Positions 16,991-24,477 of a stretch of 64,000 bases of DNA are shown here, piece by piece; positions within the stretch are counted from its first letter, which is position 1; each line of letters begins with the position of its first letter. The stretch comes from Bog-756 sp963704585 (GTDB lineage: Bacteria; Actinomycetota; Acidimicrobiia; Acidimicrobiales; RAAP-2): NCBI GenBank assembly GCA_963704585.1, contig OY969919.1, forward strand, positions 2,852,001-2,916,000, written 5' to 3'. The notes under the pieces were generated by a model that saw only the letters and a list, made by a program, of their open reading frames with translations, was not told the DNA's origin and made no database searches. The position numbers and the translations under genes were made by a program.

Positions 16991-19354
16991 TCAGCGGCCC
17001 GGTGCGGCACGGAGCAGTCGCACGGTCACCCGCTCGCCCCCGTCAGGGAGGGCCGAGGTAGCGAGCGAGCCGCCGACCGTCTCGACCAGTGCGGTCGCGA
17101 CGAGCAGCGAGGCGTCGTCGGCCCGGGACGGCGCTCCGTCGGCGGCGCCGTCCACACGAGTGCCCGCCGGCACACACCCGGCATCCGTCGGTGCGCCGGG
17201 GTCGTCGAAGCGCAGCTCGACGAACATGCCGACCGCGGCGGTGCCGACCGCCGGGGGCCGGGGGGCCGGGGGATGACGCAGCAGTCGGGACACGAGGACC
17301 GTCACGATGCGGACGAGCAGGGCCGCGTCCGCGATCGCGTCCGGCAGATCGTCGGGGACCTCGACCGCGAGTCCGTGACGCCCCGGTCCGAGGTCGTCGA
17401 GCGCCGCGGTGACGACGTCCGCGATCTCCACGGGGCGCAGTCGCACGTCGAGCGAGCCGGTGCGCGCCCGGGTGAACGCGGTGAGCTCGCGGAGGAGCAC
17501 CGAGACCCGCCGCAGTCCACTCGCCGCAGCGGTCGCGAGCTCGGTCGCCCGAGCCGAACGGCCGGGTCCGGCGAGACCGGCGAGCTCGTCGAGCGTCGTG
17601 CGGGTCGAAGCGAGGAGGTGTTCGACCTCCCTCCCCGTCGCCGCGGCGACCAGGCCGTGCTCGCGGTCGTCGGCGAGCACGTGCTCGGCGGTGGCCGCCC
17701 GGCGATCCGCACGCCGTCCGCGCTCGGCCGAGGCGAGCAGCTCCCCGACCGCCTCGAACGTCTCGAGCTCGACGGGGGCGAGCAACCGTCCGCGCGCCGC
17801 GAGCAGTCGGTCACCCCCGAACGGAACGGAGGTGGTGGCGTCAGCCGGCGTCTCCGGAGGGCGGTCGCCTGCGCTCGCGAGCACGTCCCACGCATCCCCG
17901 GTGCCCCGTTCCCTCCGGTGCCGTTCGAGCACGCTCACCGCGTCGAAGCCGAAGCTCTCGCGGACCTGCTCGAGGAGGCGGGGGAGCCCGCCGCCCGCGA
18001 CCGAGCTGTTCGCGACGGCGGTCATCACCGCGGTCTGGGCCGATGCCGTGGCGAGCGCGCGGCGCCCGCGGGACGCCCGCGCCGCCGCCCAGGTCCCGAG
18101 CACGGCGACCTCGCCGGCGGCGACCGCCGCCAGCGTCGCGAGCGCTGCGCTCGTCGGCGGGGACACCAGCCACAACAGGGCGGTCGTGAGCGCGAGCAGC
18201 GCGACCGCGGCGACCGTCGCGAGCCACGGCCGGGCGGATCGGATCCCGGGCGTCCCGGAGCCCCGCGGACCGGACGGACGGTCGTCGACGACGATGTGGA
18301 CGTCGACGGCGCCGGCCTCGCCGAGGACCTTCCGGGTGACGGCGCCGCCCCGTCCGGCCCAGCGTGCCGGCCCGGACCGCCGGCTCTGCCCGATGACCAG
18401 CTGCGTCGCGTGCTCGTGCGCGGCGAACCGGCACAGCGCCTCGGCGACGTCGGACGCCACGACCTGGTGCCAGGTCCCGCCGAGTGACTCGACGAGGATC
18501 CGGTTCCGGAGGAGGGCGGGTCCCGGTGCGCGGGGCCGCTCGTCGAGGGTTGCGACCGCGACGGCGGCGAGCGCGCTGCCCGGCGTCTCCTCGACCATGC
18601 GCGCCGCGCGGCGGATCACGGCATCGCTCTCCGGGCCGCCGGACACGCCGACCACGACTCGCTCGCGCACGGCCCAGGGCGCGGCCTCGGGCTCCTCGGC
18701 GCGCCGGCGCGCCTCCTCGACGCGGTCGGCAAGCCAGAGGAGCGCGAGCTCGCGCAGACCGGTCAGGTTGTGGGGGCGGAAGTAGTGGGAGAGTGCCGCG
18801 TCGACACGGTCGGGTGGGTAGATCTCGCCGGCGACCAGCCGGCGGCGGAGCGCCTCCGGTGAGATGTCGACGAGCTCGAGCTCGTCGGCGGCGCGGACGA
18901 ACTCGTCGGGCATCGTCTCCTGCTGGCGGACGCCGGTGAGGCCGGTAACCAGGTCGGCGACGGACTCGAGATGCTGGATGTTGACGGTGGTGACGACCTC
19001 GATCCCGGCGTCGAGCAGCTCGTCGACGTCCCCCCACCGCTTGGCGTGGCGCGAGCCGGGCGCATTGGTGTGGGCGAGCTCGTCGACGAGCGCGACCTGT
19101 GGTTCGCGGGCGAGGACGGCGTCGAGGTCCATCTCGGCGAGCTCGACGCCCCGGTAGCGCACGGTTCGCCGTGGCACGACCTCGAGCCCCTCGGCCATCG
19201 CTTCGGTCGCCCGCCTGCCGTGCGTCTCGACGACCGCGATCACGCAGTCGGCACCGAGCGCCGCACGACGCCGACCCTCGGCGAGCATCCCGTAGGTCTT
19301 GCCCACGCCGGGCGCCGCTCCGAGGAAGACCCGGAGCCTGCCTCGGGTGGTCAC
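16991..19354 (-). CDS. KdpD-like sensor protein with degenerate kinase domain
   Basis: The N-terminal half is a good KdpD: Walker A GAAPGVGKT (12-20), VALVDELAHTNAPGSRHAKRW (88-107), the USP domain at 229-357, then two or three membrane helices at 376-426 and a GAF-like region. The kinase half does not hold up. The helix at about 565-595, where the H-box SHDLRTPL should be, reads AAATGREVEHLLAS with no acceptor His. The N-box at 679-695 reads LLVRIVTVLVSRLLRHP with both Asn lost. Only the end (VATALVETVGGSL) recalls a G-box. No kdpE or kdpFABC is nearby. It may be a potassium/c-di-AMP-type or phosphate-independent sensor. GTG 19354 is used. It is the last gene of the sulfide operon. Confidence 0.75.
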   Translation of the reverse strand: MTTRGRLRVFLGAAPGVGKTYGMLAEGRRRAALGADCVIAVVETHGRRATEAMAEGLEVVPRRTVRYRGVELAEMDLDAVLAREPQVALVDELAHTNAPGSRHAKRWGDVDELLDAGIEVVTTVNIQHLESVADLVTGLTGVRQQETMPDEFVRAADELELVDISPEALRRRLVAGEIYPPDRVDAALSHYFRPHNLTGLRELALLWLADRVEEARRRAEEPEAAPWAVRERVVVGVSGGPESDAVIRRAARMVEETPGSALAAVAVATLDERPRAPGPALLRNRILVESLGGTWHQVVASDVAEALCRFAAHEHATQLVIGQSRRSGPARWAGRGGAVTRKVLGEAGAVDVHIVVDDRPSGPRGSGTPGIRSARPWLATVAAVALLALTTALLWLVSPPTSAALATLAAVAAGEVAVLGTWAAARASRGRRALATASAQTAVMTAVANSSVAGGGLPRLLEQVRESFGFDAVSVLERHRRERGTGDAWDVLASAGDRPPETPADATTSVPFGGDRLLAARGRLLAPVELETFEAVGELLASAERGRRADRRAATAEHVLADDREHGLVAAATGREVEHLLASTRTTLDELAGLAGPGRSARATELATAAASGLRRVSVLLRELTAFTRARTGSLDVRLRPVEIADVVTAALDDLGPGRHGLAVEVPDDLPDAIADAALLVRIVTVLVSRLLRHPPAPRPPAVGTAAVGMFVELRFDDPGAPTDAGCVPAGTRVDGAADGAPSRADDASLLVATALVETVGGSLATSALPDGGERVTVRLLRAAPGR

Positions 19355-19414
19355 CGTCCGCCGTCCACGGCCGGGGTCACCCGACCCCGCAGGCGCCGAG
19401 GCGCCCGCGACGGG

Positions 19415-19882
19415 TCAGGTGAAGATGATCTGTCCCCCGGCGGCCATCGCATAGAACTCCCCGACGGTGATGATGTCCTTCACCTGTTCGATGAGGTCGT
19501 CCCGGGTCAGCTCGAACAGGTCGACCGACGCCTTGCACGCGTAGATGCCGGCGCCGGTGTCCGCGATCATCTCGACGAACTCCGGGATCGGCGGGATGTC
19601 GAGCTTCTCCATCTTGCGCTCGAGGTAGTGGGTCATCACCGACGAGACCCCGGGCAGCCCGCCCGCGACGGTCGCGAGGTGCAGCCCCGGATTGCCGACG
19701 GTCGCCACCTTGATGTGGTCGATGCGCGAGCGGTGGACGACGTCGAGGCCGAAGAAGGTGAAGAAGAGGTTTGCCTCGATCCCCTCGGCGCGCGCCCCGT
19801 TGGCCATGATGAGGGCCGGATAGACCCCCTCGAGCGAGCCCTTCGAGACGATGATCGAGACCTTGTCGATCGGTGCGTCCAT
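19415..19882 (-). CDS. DsrE/DsrF-like sulfur-carrier protein
   Basis: A 155-aa DsrE-superfamily protein: KVSIIVSKGSLEGVYPALIMANGA at the N terminus is the first strand-helix unit, FFTFFGLDVV the second, and Cys116 in GIYACKASVDLF is at the position of the persulfide-carrying cysteine. Such proteins bind sulfane sulfur and pass it between partners (TusD/DsrE, or the DsrE3 family near rhodanese and heterodisulfide genes). The start has a strong AAGGAGG. It lies 51 bases after the DsrC-like gene in the SQR operon. Confidence 0.82.
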   Translation of the reverse strand: MDAPIDKVSIIVSKGSLEGVYPALIMANGARAEGIEANLFFTFFGLDVVHRSRIDHIKVATVGNPGLHLATVAGGLPGVSSVMTHYLERKMEKLDIPPIPEFVEMIADTGAGIYACKASVDLFELTRDDLIEQVKDIITVGEFYAMAAGGQIIFT

Positions 19883-19933
19883 GGTCGTCCTCCTTCCGTG
19901 TCCGGTGCCGGCATCCGTTCGGTCGCGTGCGGC

Positions 19934-20251
19934 TCAGATGCAGCCGCGCGGCTTGGGGATGCCGGCGATCTTGGCGGCGACCTTCGCCGGGCCCTTCGGG
20001 AAGAGCTCGTAGAGCTCCTTCACCGACACGCCCGACGTCTTGCCGAGCATCCGCACGGTCGGACCGGCCCCCTTCGTCTCGTACTCGGTCCGCATGAACT
20101 TGACGACCTGCCAGTGGGGCTCGGTGAGCTCCTCGATCCCCTCGGACCTCGCGATCTCGGGTGCCATCGCCTCGGTCCACTGGCTCGGGTCCACGAGGAA
20201 CCCCTCATCGTCGACGATGACCTCGGTGCCGGCGTAGACGGCGCTGCTCAT
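19934..20251 (-). CDS. DsrC/TusE-family sulfur-relay protein
   Basis: A 105-aa DsrC/TusE protein with D-E-G-F-L near residue 15, W-T-x-x-x-A at 25, E-L-T-x-x-H-W (40-47) and the C-terminal arm GIPKPRGCI with the penultimate-type Cys104. The second cysteine of dissimilatory DsrC, ten residues upstream, is absent (Lys94), so it is TusE-like and could carry a persulfide but not form the DsrC intramolecular trisulfide. Its ATG overlaps the stop of the preceding 30-codon ORF, with AGGAAGAGG as ribosome site. Partner candidates are SQR and the DsrE-like protein. Confidence 0.85.
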   Translation of the reverse strand: MSSAVYAGTEVIVDDEGFLVDPSQWTEAMAPEIARSEGIEELTEPHWQVVKFMRTEYETKGAGPTVRMLGKTSGVSVKELYELFPKGPAKVAAKIAGIPKPRGCI

Positions 20252-20340
20252 GATCGGACCTCTTCCTGCTGCTGCTCGTGGTGGTGCTCGTCCGGTGCCG
20301 TTGCCGGCGTCGCGCACCGCGCGCCGTCGTGGGGGCTCAT
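20248..20340 (-). CDS. 30-aa coupled small ORF between SQR and DsrC-like genes
   Basis: An ATG at 20340-20338 overlaps the SQR stop (ATGA), and this frame's TGA at 20250-20248 overlaps the DsrC-like ATG (again ATGA). The 30 residues begin MSPHDGARCATPATAPDEHH and end in a Gln/Glu-rich run; the peptide has one Cys and four His. Perfect coupling at both ends suggests that ribosomes translate it, either as a functional peptide or simply to carry them to the next gene. No family is recognised. Confidence 0.4.
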   Translation of the reverse strand: MSPHDGARCATPATAPDEHHHEQQQEEVRS

Positions 20341-21581
20341 CGTCCGGCGCTCGTGGTCTTGCCCCGCACCGGCATCGCCGCGCCGAGGCCGGGGAGGTCG
20401 TGACCGGGGAGCAGGCCGTGCCAGTAGAGGGGCTCGAAGAGGAGCTTGCCGACGTGGTTGGCCCGCGACTCCTTGAGGAGCGGGAGCCCGACCGACGCCG
20501 GGAAGTGACCCGGCAGCGGCTCGACGTCGTAGTTGAAGTCGATGAGCAGGGCCTTGCCGTGGCCGGTCTCGACGAAGCAGGTGGTGTGCCCGTCGAAGGA
20601 GGCATCGAGAGGCAGGCCCAGAAGGAACCGGCCGACGTTCTCGACGAGCACCTCGCCCTCGAAGTGGGTGACCGAGCCCGCCTTCGAGGTCGGGACACCG
20701 GTCGCATCGCCGAGGGCGAAGACGTTCGGCCGGGCCGGCGACTGCAGGGTGTGGGGGTCGACGGTCACGAAGCCGAGCTCGTCGCCGAGGCCAGGGGAGG
20801 CGGAGACGTACGGCGCGCCGCCGTGCAGCGGGACGACGACCGCCAGGTCGAAGGGGAGCTCGCGGCCGTCGTAGGCGACGAGGCGCCCACCCGTCCCGTC
20901 GACCTCGCCGGTGTTGAACTCGGTCACCAGCGAGACACGCTTCGCCTCGAGCAGCCCCGCGAGCGCCCGCGAGGCGACGGGCTTGGTGAACGCGCCGTCG
21001 AGCGGGGTCGCGTAGGTGAGGTCGACACGGTCCCGGATGCCGCGTCGCTCGAAGTACGAGTCCGCAAGGAAGCAGAACTCGAGCGGTGCCACCGGGCACT
21101 TGATCGGCAGGTCGACGACGTTGACGACGATGCGGCCGCCGTCGAAGCGCTCGAGCGCGTCGTGGAGCGCGGACGCACCGTCCGGTGTGTAGAAGGTGAA
21201 GACCCGTTCCATCCACCCCGGTCCGGTGAGGCCCTCGGTCTCCTCCGGGAGGAGCACGGCGCCGGAGGCGACGACCAGCACGTCGTAGGGGATCGAGCTG
21301 CCGCCCGCGAGGTGGACGGTGTCGGTGGCGAGGTCGACGCGGTCGACGGCTGCCTCCACGAACCCGACGTCGTGCCGCAGCTGCCGTCGGCGCGGCCGTT
21401 CGAGCCCGCCCGGATCGGTCGTGCCGAACGGCACGAAGAGGAGGCCCGGCTGGTAGACGTGGGTGTCGTCGCGGTCCACGACGAGGATCTCCACGTCCTC
21501 CGGCCGGTGCCTGCGGCGCAGCCGGTTGGCGGTCAGGGTGCCGCCGGTCCCGCCGCCGAGGATCACGATGCGCTTGGCCAC
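20337..21581 (-). CDS. sqr: Sulfide:quinone oxidoreductase
   Basis: A 414-aa flavoprotein of the SQR/FCC family that oxidises sulfide to sulfane sulfur and reduces quinone at the membrane. FAD motif GGGTGG at residues 9-14; the two redox cysteines are Cys162 (LPIKCPVAPLEFC) and Cys335 (GHTTCFVETG), with Cys170 near the first. NVFALGDATGVPTSKAG (287-303) is the third FAD contact. GTG 21581 starts the protein directly at the Rossmann strand. It heads the leftward operon with small ORF, DsrC-like, DsrE-like and KdpD-like genes. A relaxed CstR-type operator lies 21 bases before its start. Confidence 0.88.
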   Translation of the reverse strand: MAKRIVILGGGTGGTLTANRLRRRHRPEDVEILVVDRDDTHVYQPGLLFVPFGTTDPGGLERPRRRQLRHDVGFVEAAVDRVDLATDTVHLAGGSSIPYDVLVVASGAVLLPEETEGLTGPGWMERVFTFYTPDGASALHDALERFDGGRIVVNVVDLPIKCPVAPLEFCFLADSYFERRGIRDRVDLTYATPLDGAFTKPVASRALAGLLEAKRVSLVTEFNTGEVDGTGGRLVAYDGRELPFDLAVVVPLHGGAPYVSASPGLGDELGFVTVDPHTLQSPARPNVFALGDATGVPTSKAGSVTHFEGEVLVENVGRFLLGLPLDASFDGHTTCFVETGHGKALLIDFNYDVEPLPGHFPASVGLPLLKESRANHVGKLLFEPLYWHGLLPGHDLPGLGAAMPVRGKTTSAGR

Positions 21582-21601
21582 TCGTCCATCGTCCCCAGTC
21601 G

Positions 21602-21617
21602 ATACCTCCAGGGGTAG
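21602..21617 (-). promoter_or_regulatory. Weak CstR-type operator upstream of sqr
   Basis: ATACCTCCAGGGGTAG matches the 16-bp palindrome found at 23518 (ATACCCCATGGGGTAT) at 11 of 16 positions and keeps the outer ATACC and GGTA. It lies between the sqr start codon and the stronger site at 21696. Confidence 0.4.
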
Positions 21618-21685
21618 GGTCGTAGGTCCCCAGTTCGACCGTCGGGTGGCGGGCTGTCGGCGGGAATGCCCGACCGCCCCGTGCG

Positions 21686-21714
21686 TTGCACCGATATACC
21701 CCCCATGGTATGAA
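21686..21714 (+). promoter_or_regulatory. Promoter with CstR-type operator, methyltransferase/sqr intergenic
   Basis: TTGCAC (21686-21691) and TATGAA (21709-21714) are 17 bases apart. The element ATACCCCCCATGGTAT (21696-21711) lies over the spacer and -10; its outer arms ATACC and GGTAT are a perfect inverted repeat, and the sequence is related to the sites at 23518 and 26829. Binding here would silence the methyltransferase gene and could also affect sqr, which starts 115 bases to the left. Confidence 0.6.
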
Positions 21715-21736
21715 GCCCCGGACGGGAAGGAGTGGC

Positions 21737-22351
21737 ATGGACCGGCAGGAGTGGGACGAGCGGTACCAGACGGCCGACCTTGTGTGGTCCGCCGCACCCA
21801 ATCGGTTCCTCGTCGAGGAAGTCGGCCCGCTCGAGCCCGGGAGCGCTCTGGACCTGGCCTGCGGCGAGGGTCGCAACGCGATCTGGCTCGCGGAGCAGGG
21901 CTGGCGGGTGACCGGGGTGGACTTCTCGGCGGTCGCCGTCGACAAGGCGCGGCGGCTCGCCGCCGAGCGCGGTGTGGCGGTCGACTGGCAGGTCGGGTCC
22001 GTGGAGGAGTACCAGCCGCCACCGGACGGGTTCGACCTGGTCGCCGTCTTCTACCTGCAGCTCCCGCCGGCGCAGCGCGCGGAGGCGCTCGCGCGTGCTG
22101 CGTCCTGCGTCGGACCGGGCGGCGCCATCCTGGTCGTGGCCCACGACCGGGCGAACCTCGCCGACGGATACGGCGGTCCCCAGGCCGAGGAGCTGCTCAC
22201 CGACGCCTCGGACGTGGCCGCCACCTTCCGACGTTCGGGCCTGGTGGTCGAGCGGGCGGAGCGGGTCACCCGAGCGGTCGAGACGGACGAGGGACCGAGG
22301 GAGGCCATCGACACCCTGGTCCGCGCTCGTCGTCCGCCCGGTGCGCCGTGA
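21737..22351 (+). CDS. Class I SAM-dependent methyltransferase
   Basis: A 204-aa methyltransferase of the TehB/thiopurine-methyltransferase-like group: motif I ALDLACGEGRNAIWLAEQG with V-T-G-V-D-F-S as motif II, then DLVAVFYLQLP and a GGAILVVAHD strand. The N terminus (WDERYQTADLVWSAAPN) is typical of the group. Relatives often sit beside sulfur or tellurite genes. S-methylation of hydrogen sulfide or a thiol is an attractive role here but is inference. ATG 21737 follows GGGAAGGAG. It lies behind a CstR-type operator, divergent from sqr. Confidence 0.8.
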   Translation: MDRQEWDERYQTADLVWSAAPNRFLVEEVGPLEPGSALDLACGEGRNAIWLAEQGWRVTGVDFSAVAVDKARRLAAERGVAVDWQVGSVEEYQPPPDGFDLVAVFYLQLPPAQRAEALARAASCVGPGGAILVVAHDRANLADGYGGPQAEELLTDASDVAATFRRSGLVVERAERVTRAVETDEGPREAIDTLVRARRPPGAP

Positions 22352-23028
22352 CGTCCTCCTCGTCGCTGGCGGAGCGGTTGCCCGTCGCACGTTCGGTGCT
22401 CGCGGTCTGCGCGCATCCCGACGACGAGAGCTTCGGGCTCGGCGCCGTGCTGGACGCCTACGCGCGGTGCGGCACGTCCGTCGCGGTGGTGACCTTCACC
22501 GCGGGCGAGGCCTCGACGCTCGGCCATGGGGACGTCGACCTCGGCACGGTCCGGCGGATCGAGCTCGAGCGCGCGGGTGTCGAGCTCGGCGTCGCCACCT
22601 GCACGTTGCTCGAGCACGTCGACGGCGCCCTCGCCGATGTCGATGCCGCGGCCCTGGCTTCCGAGGTCGAGCATGCGGTGCGTGCCGTCGCGGCCGATCT
22701 GCTGCTCGTCTTCGACGAGGGGGGGATCACCGGACACCCGGACCACGTCGCGGCGACCGCCGCCGCACTCGACGCGGGGCGCCGGGCCGGTCTCCCGGTG
22801 CTCGCCTGGGTGCTCCCGGTGGACGTGGCCACGCGTCTCAACCACGAGTTCGGCACGGCCTTCGTGGGCAGGTCCGCCGGTGAGATCGACCTCGAGGTGC
22901 CGGTCGACCGATCGTCGCAGCACCGCGCGATCCGATGCCACGCGAGCCAGGCGGACGACAACCCGGTGCTCTGGCGCCGGCTCGAGCTGCAGGGTCCGAG
23001 CGAGTCGTTCCGCTGGCTCGCACGTTGA
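22348..23028 (+). CDS. PIG-L/LmbE-family deacetylase
   Basis: A 226-aa zinc deacetylase-fold protein. The family signature AHPDDE is at residues 22-27 and the third metal His is in GHPDHVA (129-135). Actinobacterial members include MshB and the mycothiol S-conjugate amidase Mca, which act on low-molecular-weight thiol derivatives. Its neighbours make a thiol-related substrate plausible. Other members act on N-acetylglucosaminyl lipids or antibiotics. The GTG start overlaps the methyltransferase stop as GTGA. Confidence 0.8.
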   Translation: MTSSSSLAERLPVARSVLAVCAHPDDESFGLGAVLDAYARCGTSVAVVTFTAGEASTLGHGDVDLGTVRRIELERAGVELGVATCTLLEHVDGALADVDAAALASEVEHAVRAVAADLLLVFDEGGITGHPDHVAATAAALDAGRRAGLPVLAWVLPVDVATRLNHEFGTAFVGRSAGEIDLEVPVDRSSQHRAIRCHASQADDNPVLWRRLELQGPSESFRWLAR

Positions 23029-23045
23029 GCGCGTCGGGTCGGGGC

Positions 23046-23063
23046 GGCCGGAACCGACCGGCC
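23046..23063. terminator. Hairpin between convergent genes
   Basis: GGCCGG (23046-23051) and CCGGCC (23058-23063) flank a 6-nt loop in the 42-bp gap between two convergent genes. It could end transcripts from both sides. Confidence 0.35.
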
Positions 23064-23070
23064 GGTCCGA

Positions 23071-23436
23071 TCAGGCGGACTGCTCGAGGGCGGGTTCGGG
23101 TGCTGTGAACTCCTGGTAGGCGGCCCAGGCCCTCGGCCCGTACACGGTCGCCGTCCCGCCGTCCATCAGGAGCGCGACCGAGAGGACCTCGGCCACCTCG
23201 CCGGGCGTCGCGCCACGAGCCGCAGCGGCCCGCGCGTGGGCCGCGATGCAACCGTCACACTGCTTGACCACCGCGATGGCGAGCGCGATGAGCTCCTTCA
23301 CCCGCGTGCTGAGCTCGCCCTCCGCGATCGCCCCGTCGTGCAGTTTGGCGAAGCCGGCCCAGGCCTCAGGGGCTGCCTTGCGGAGCTCGCGGGTCGGGGT
23401 CCGGAGCTCGTCGAGGACCTCACGTGCACCTGTCAT
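23071..23436 (-). CDS. AhpD/carboxymuconolactone decarboxylase-family protein
   Basis: A 121-aa all-helical CMD protein. Glu48 and the motif C60-DG-C63-IAA-H67 match the AhpD active site (E-x-CxxC-x3-H), in which the two cysteines cycle between thiol and disulfide. Members reduce peroxides or act on electrophiles. The start ATG has GGGAGCGAG upstream. The promoter carries the best copy of the CstR-type palindrome, so it may reduce protein or small-molecule persulfides in this locus. Confidence 0.82.
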   Translation of the reverse strand: MTGAREVLDELRTPTRELRKAAPEAWAGFAKLHDGAIAEGELSTRVKELIALAIAVVKQCDGCIAAHARAAAARGATPGEVAEVLSVALLMDGGTATVYGPRAWAAYQEFTAPEPALEQSA

Positions 23437-23513
23437 CCCACTCGCTCCCTTCGTCGGGGCACGCGCCCGGCACCCCCCGGCCGACTGCGTGACCTCTCTC
23501 GCTGGGTCCATCC

Positions 23514-23533
23514 TATAATACCCCATGGGGTAT
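23514..23533 (-). promoter_or_regulatory. Perfect CstR-type operator on the AhpD-like promoter
   Basis: ATACCCCATGGGGTAT (23518-23533) is a perfect 16-bp palindrome. On the minus strand it runs into the -10 element TATTAT (23520-23515). The G/C tract flanked by TA steps is typical of CsoR/CstR-family operators. The AhpD-like start is 82 bases further left. Confidence 0.72.
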
Positions 23534-23565
23534 AGCAAACCGGCCGGGTGGCCGGGCGGGGGCGA

Positions 23566-23964
23566 TCAGCGGCCCGGCGACACCGCCCTCCCGATGAAGT
23601 GCGGGGTCACCGGCAGCCGGATCGGACCCGGGGCGAACTCGAAGTGCCGGACGCTCGCGAAGGTGAACCCCGCCGCTTCGCCGGTCGCGGTGGTCGAACG
23701 GTTGCAGTGGCAGCCGCCCGCGAGCCTCGACCAGAGCCAGTCGACCCGGTCCTGGCGGCGTGCGCGCCGCGCCTCGGGCGCGCGCACGTGCTCGTAGACG
23801 CGGAGCTCGCCTCCCGGGGCGAGGACGCGGGCTGCCTCGTCGCGGTGCTCGCCCGCGCCTGCCGCCTCCGCCACGCGGGCGTAGAAGCGCGCGAAGAGGG
23901 GATGCCGCACCCGCTCGGGCGGCGGAGACGTGGTGTCGTCCATGGGGTTCACCGGACGCAGCAT
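23566..23964 (-). CDS. Internally deleted class I methyltransferase remnant
   Basis: The 132-aa frame starts and ends like a full-length actinobacterial SAM methyltransferase: VRHPLFARFYARVAE at the N terminus, then ARVLAPGGELRVYEHVRAP and LAGGCHCNRSTTATGEAAGF. The middle, which in relatives carries the SAM-binding E/DVGAGxG motif and strands 2-4 (about 80-90 residues), is absent. The junction lies after GEHRDE (near residue 43). The frame is intact, so this looks like an in-frame deletion and should not bind SAM. Start ATG 23964, or 23943. Confidence 0.65.
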   Translation of the reverse strand: MLRPVNPMDDTTSPPPERVRHPLFARFYARVAEAAGAGEHRDEAARVLAPGGELRVYEHVRAPEARRARRQDRVDWLWSRLAGGCHCNRSTTATGEAAGFTFASVRHFEFAPGPIRLPVTPHFIGRAVSPGR

Positions 23965-24036
23965 CGCGCCGGGCCGGCCGGGGGCGCGCCTCGACGGGTG
24001 TCGTCCATCGGGCGGGTGGCCCCGGTCGGGAAGCGA

Positions 24037-24477
24037 TCAGTGAAGCGGGAGCCCGAGCTCGGCCGTCCCGCTCAGGTGCTCGCCGAGGTCGTTGGTCGCC
24101 CGGAACTCGACGGCGACGACCCCTTCGTCACCCCGTCGCTCGTGCCCGGTCACCGACCCGGAGTACACGAGGCGGCTCCCCGCGTACATCGGGACCCCCA
24201 GCCGGATGGCGATCGTCCGCACGGCGGCGTCGGGGCCGGCCCAGTCGGTGAGGAAGCGGCTGCAGTAGGCGGTGTCCGAGAGGATGTTCATGAAGATGTC
24301 GGGCGCGCCCTGGGACGCCGCGTAGTCGCGGTCGTGGTGCACGGGCATGAAGTCGCGCGTCGCGATCGCACCGGCCACCACCCGGGTCGGCGTGACGTCG
24401 ACCTCCATCGCCGGCAGCTCGTCGCCGACCTCGATGCCGGACCACGCGACCGTGGTCCGTTCCTCCGGCGCGCTCAC
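24037..24477 (-). CDS. MaoC-like hotdog dehydratase
   Basis: A 146-aa hotdog-fold protein with the hydratase-2 motif: ATRDFMPVHHDRDYAA includes the Asp and His of the active site and APDIFMNILSD follows. It likely adds water to an enoyl-CoA or removes it. Its ATG overlaps the stop of the next gene upstream (ATGA), so both halves of a heteromeric MaoC hydratase are probably made together, as in steroid and FAS1-like dehydratases. Confidence 0.82.
   Translation of the reverse strand: MSAPEERTTVAWSGIEVGDELPAMEVDVTPTRVVAGAIATRDFMPVHHDRDYAASQGAPDIFMNILSDTAYCSRFLTDWAGPDAAVRTIAIRLGVPMYAGSRLVYSGSVTGHERRGDEGVVAVEFRATNDLGEHLSGTAELGLPLH

Noticed and set aside
16991..19354. A normal Kdp potassium-uptake two-component system
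   Set aside because: No kdpFABC or kdpE in the window, and the kinase motifs are missing.
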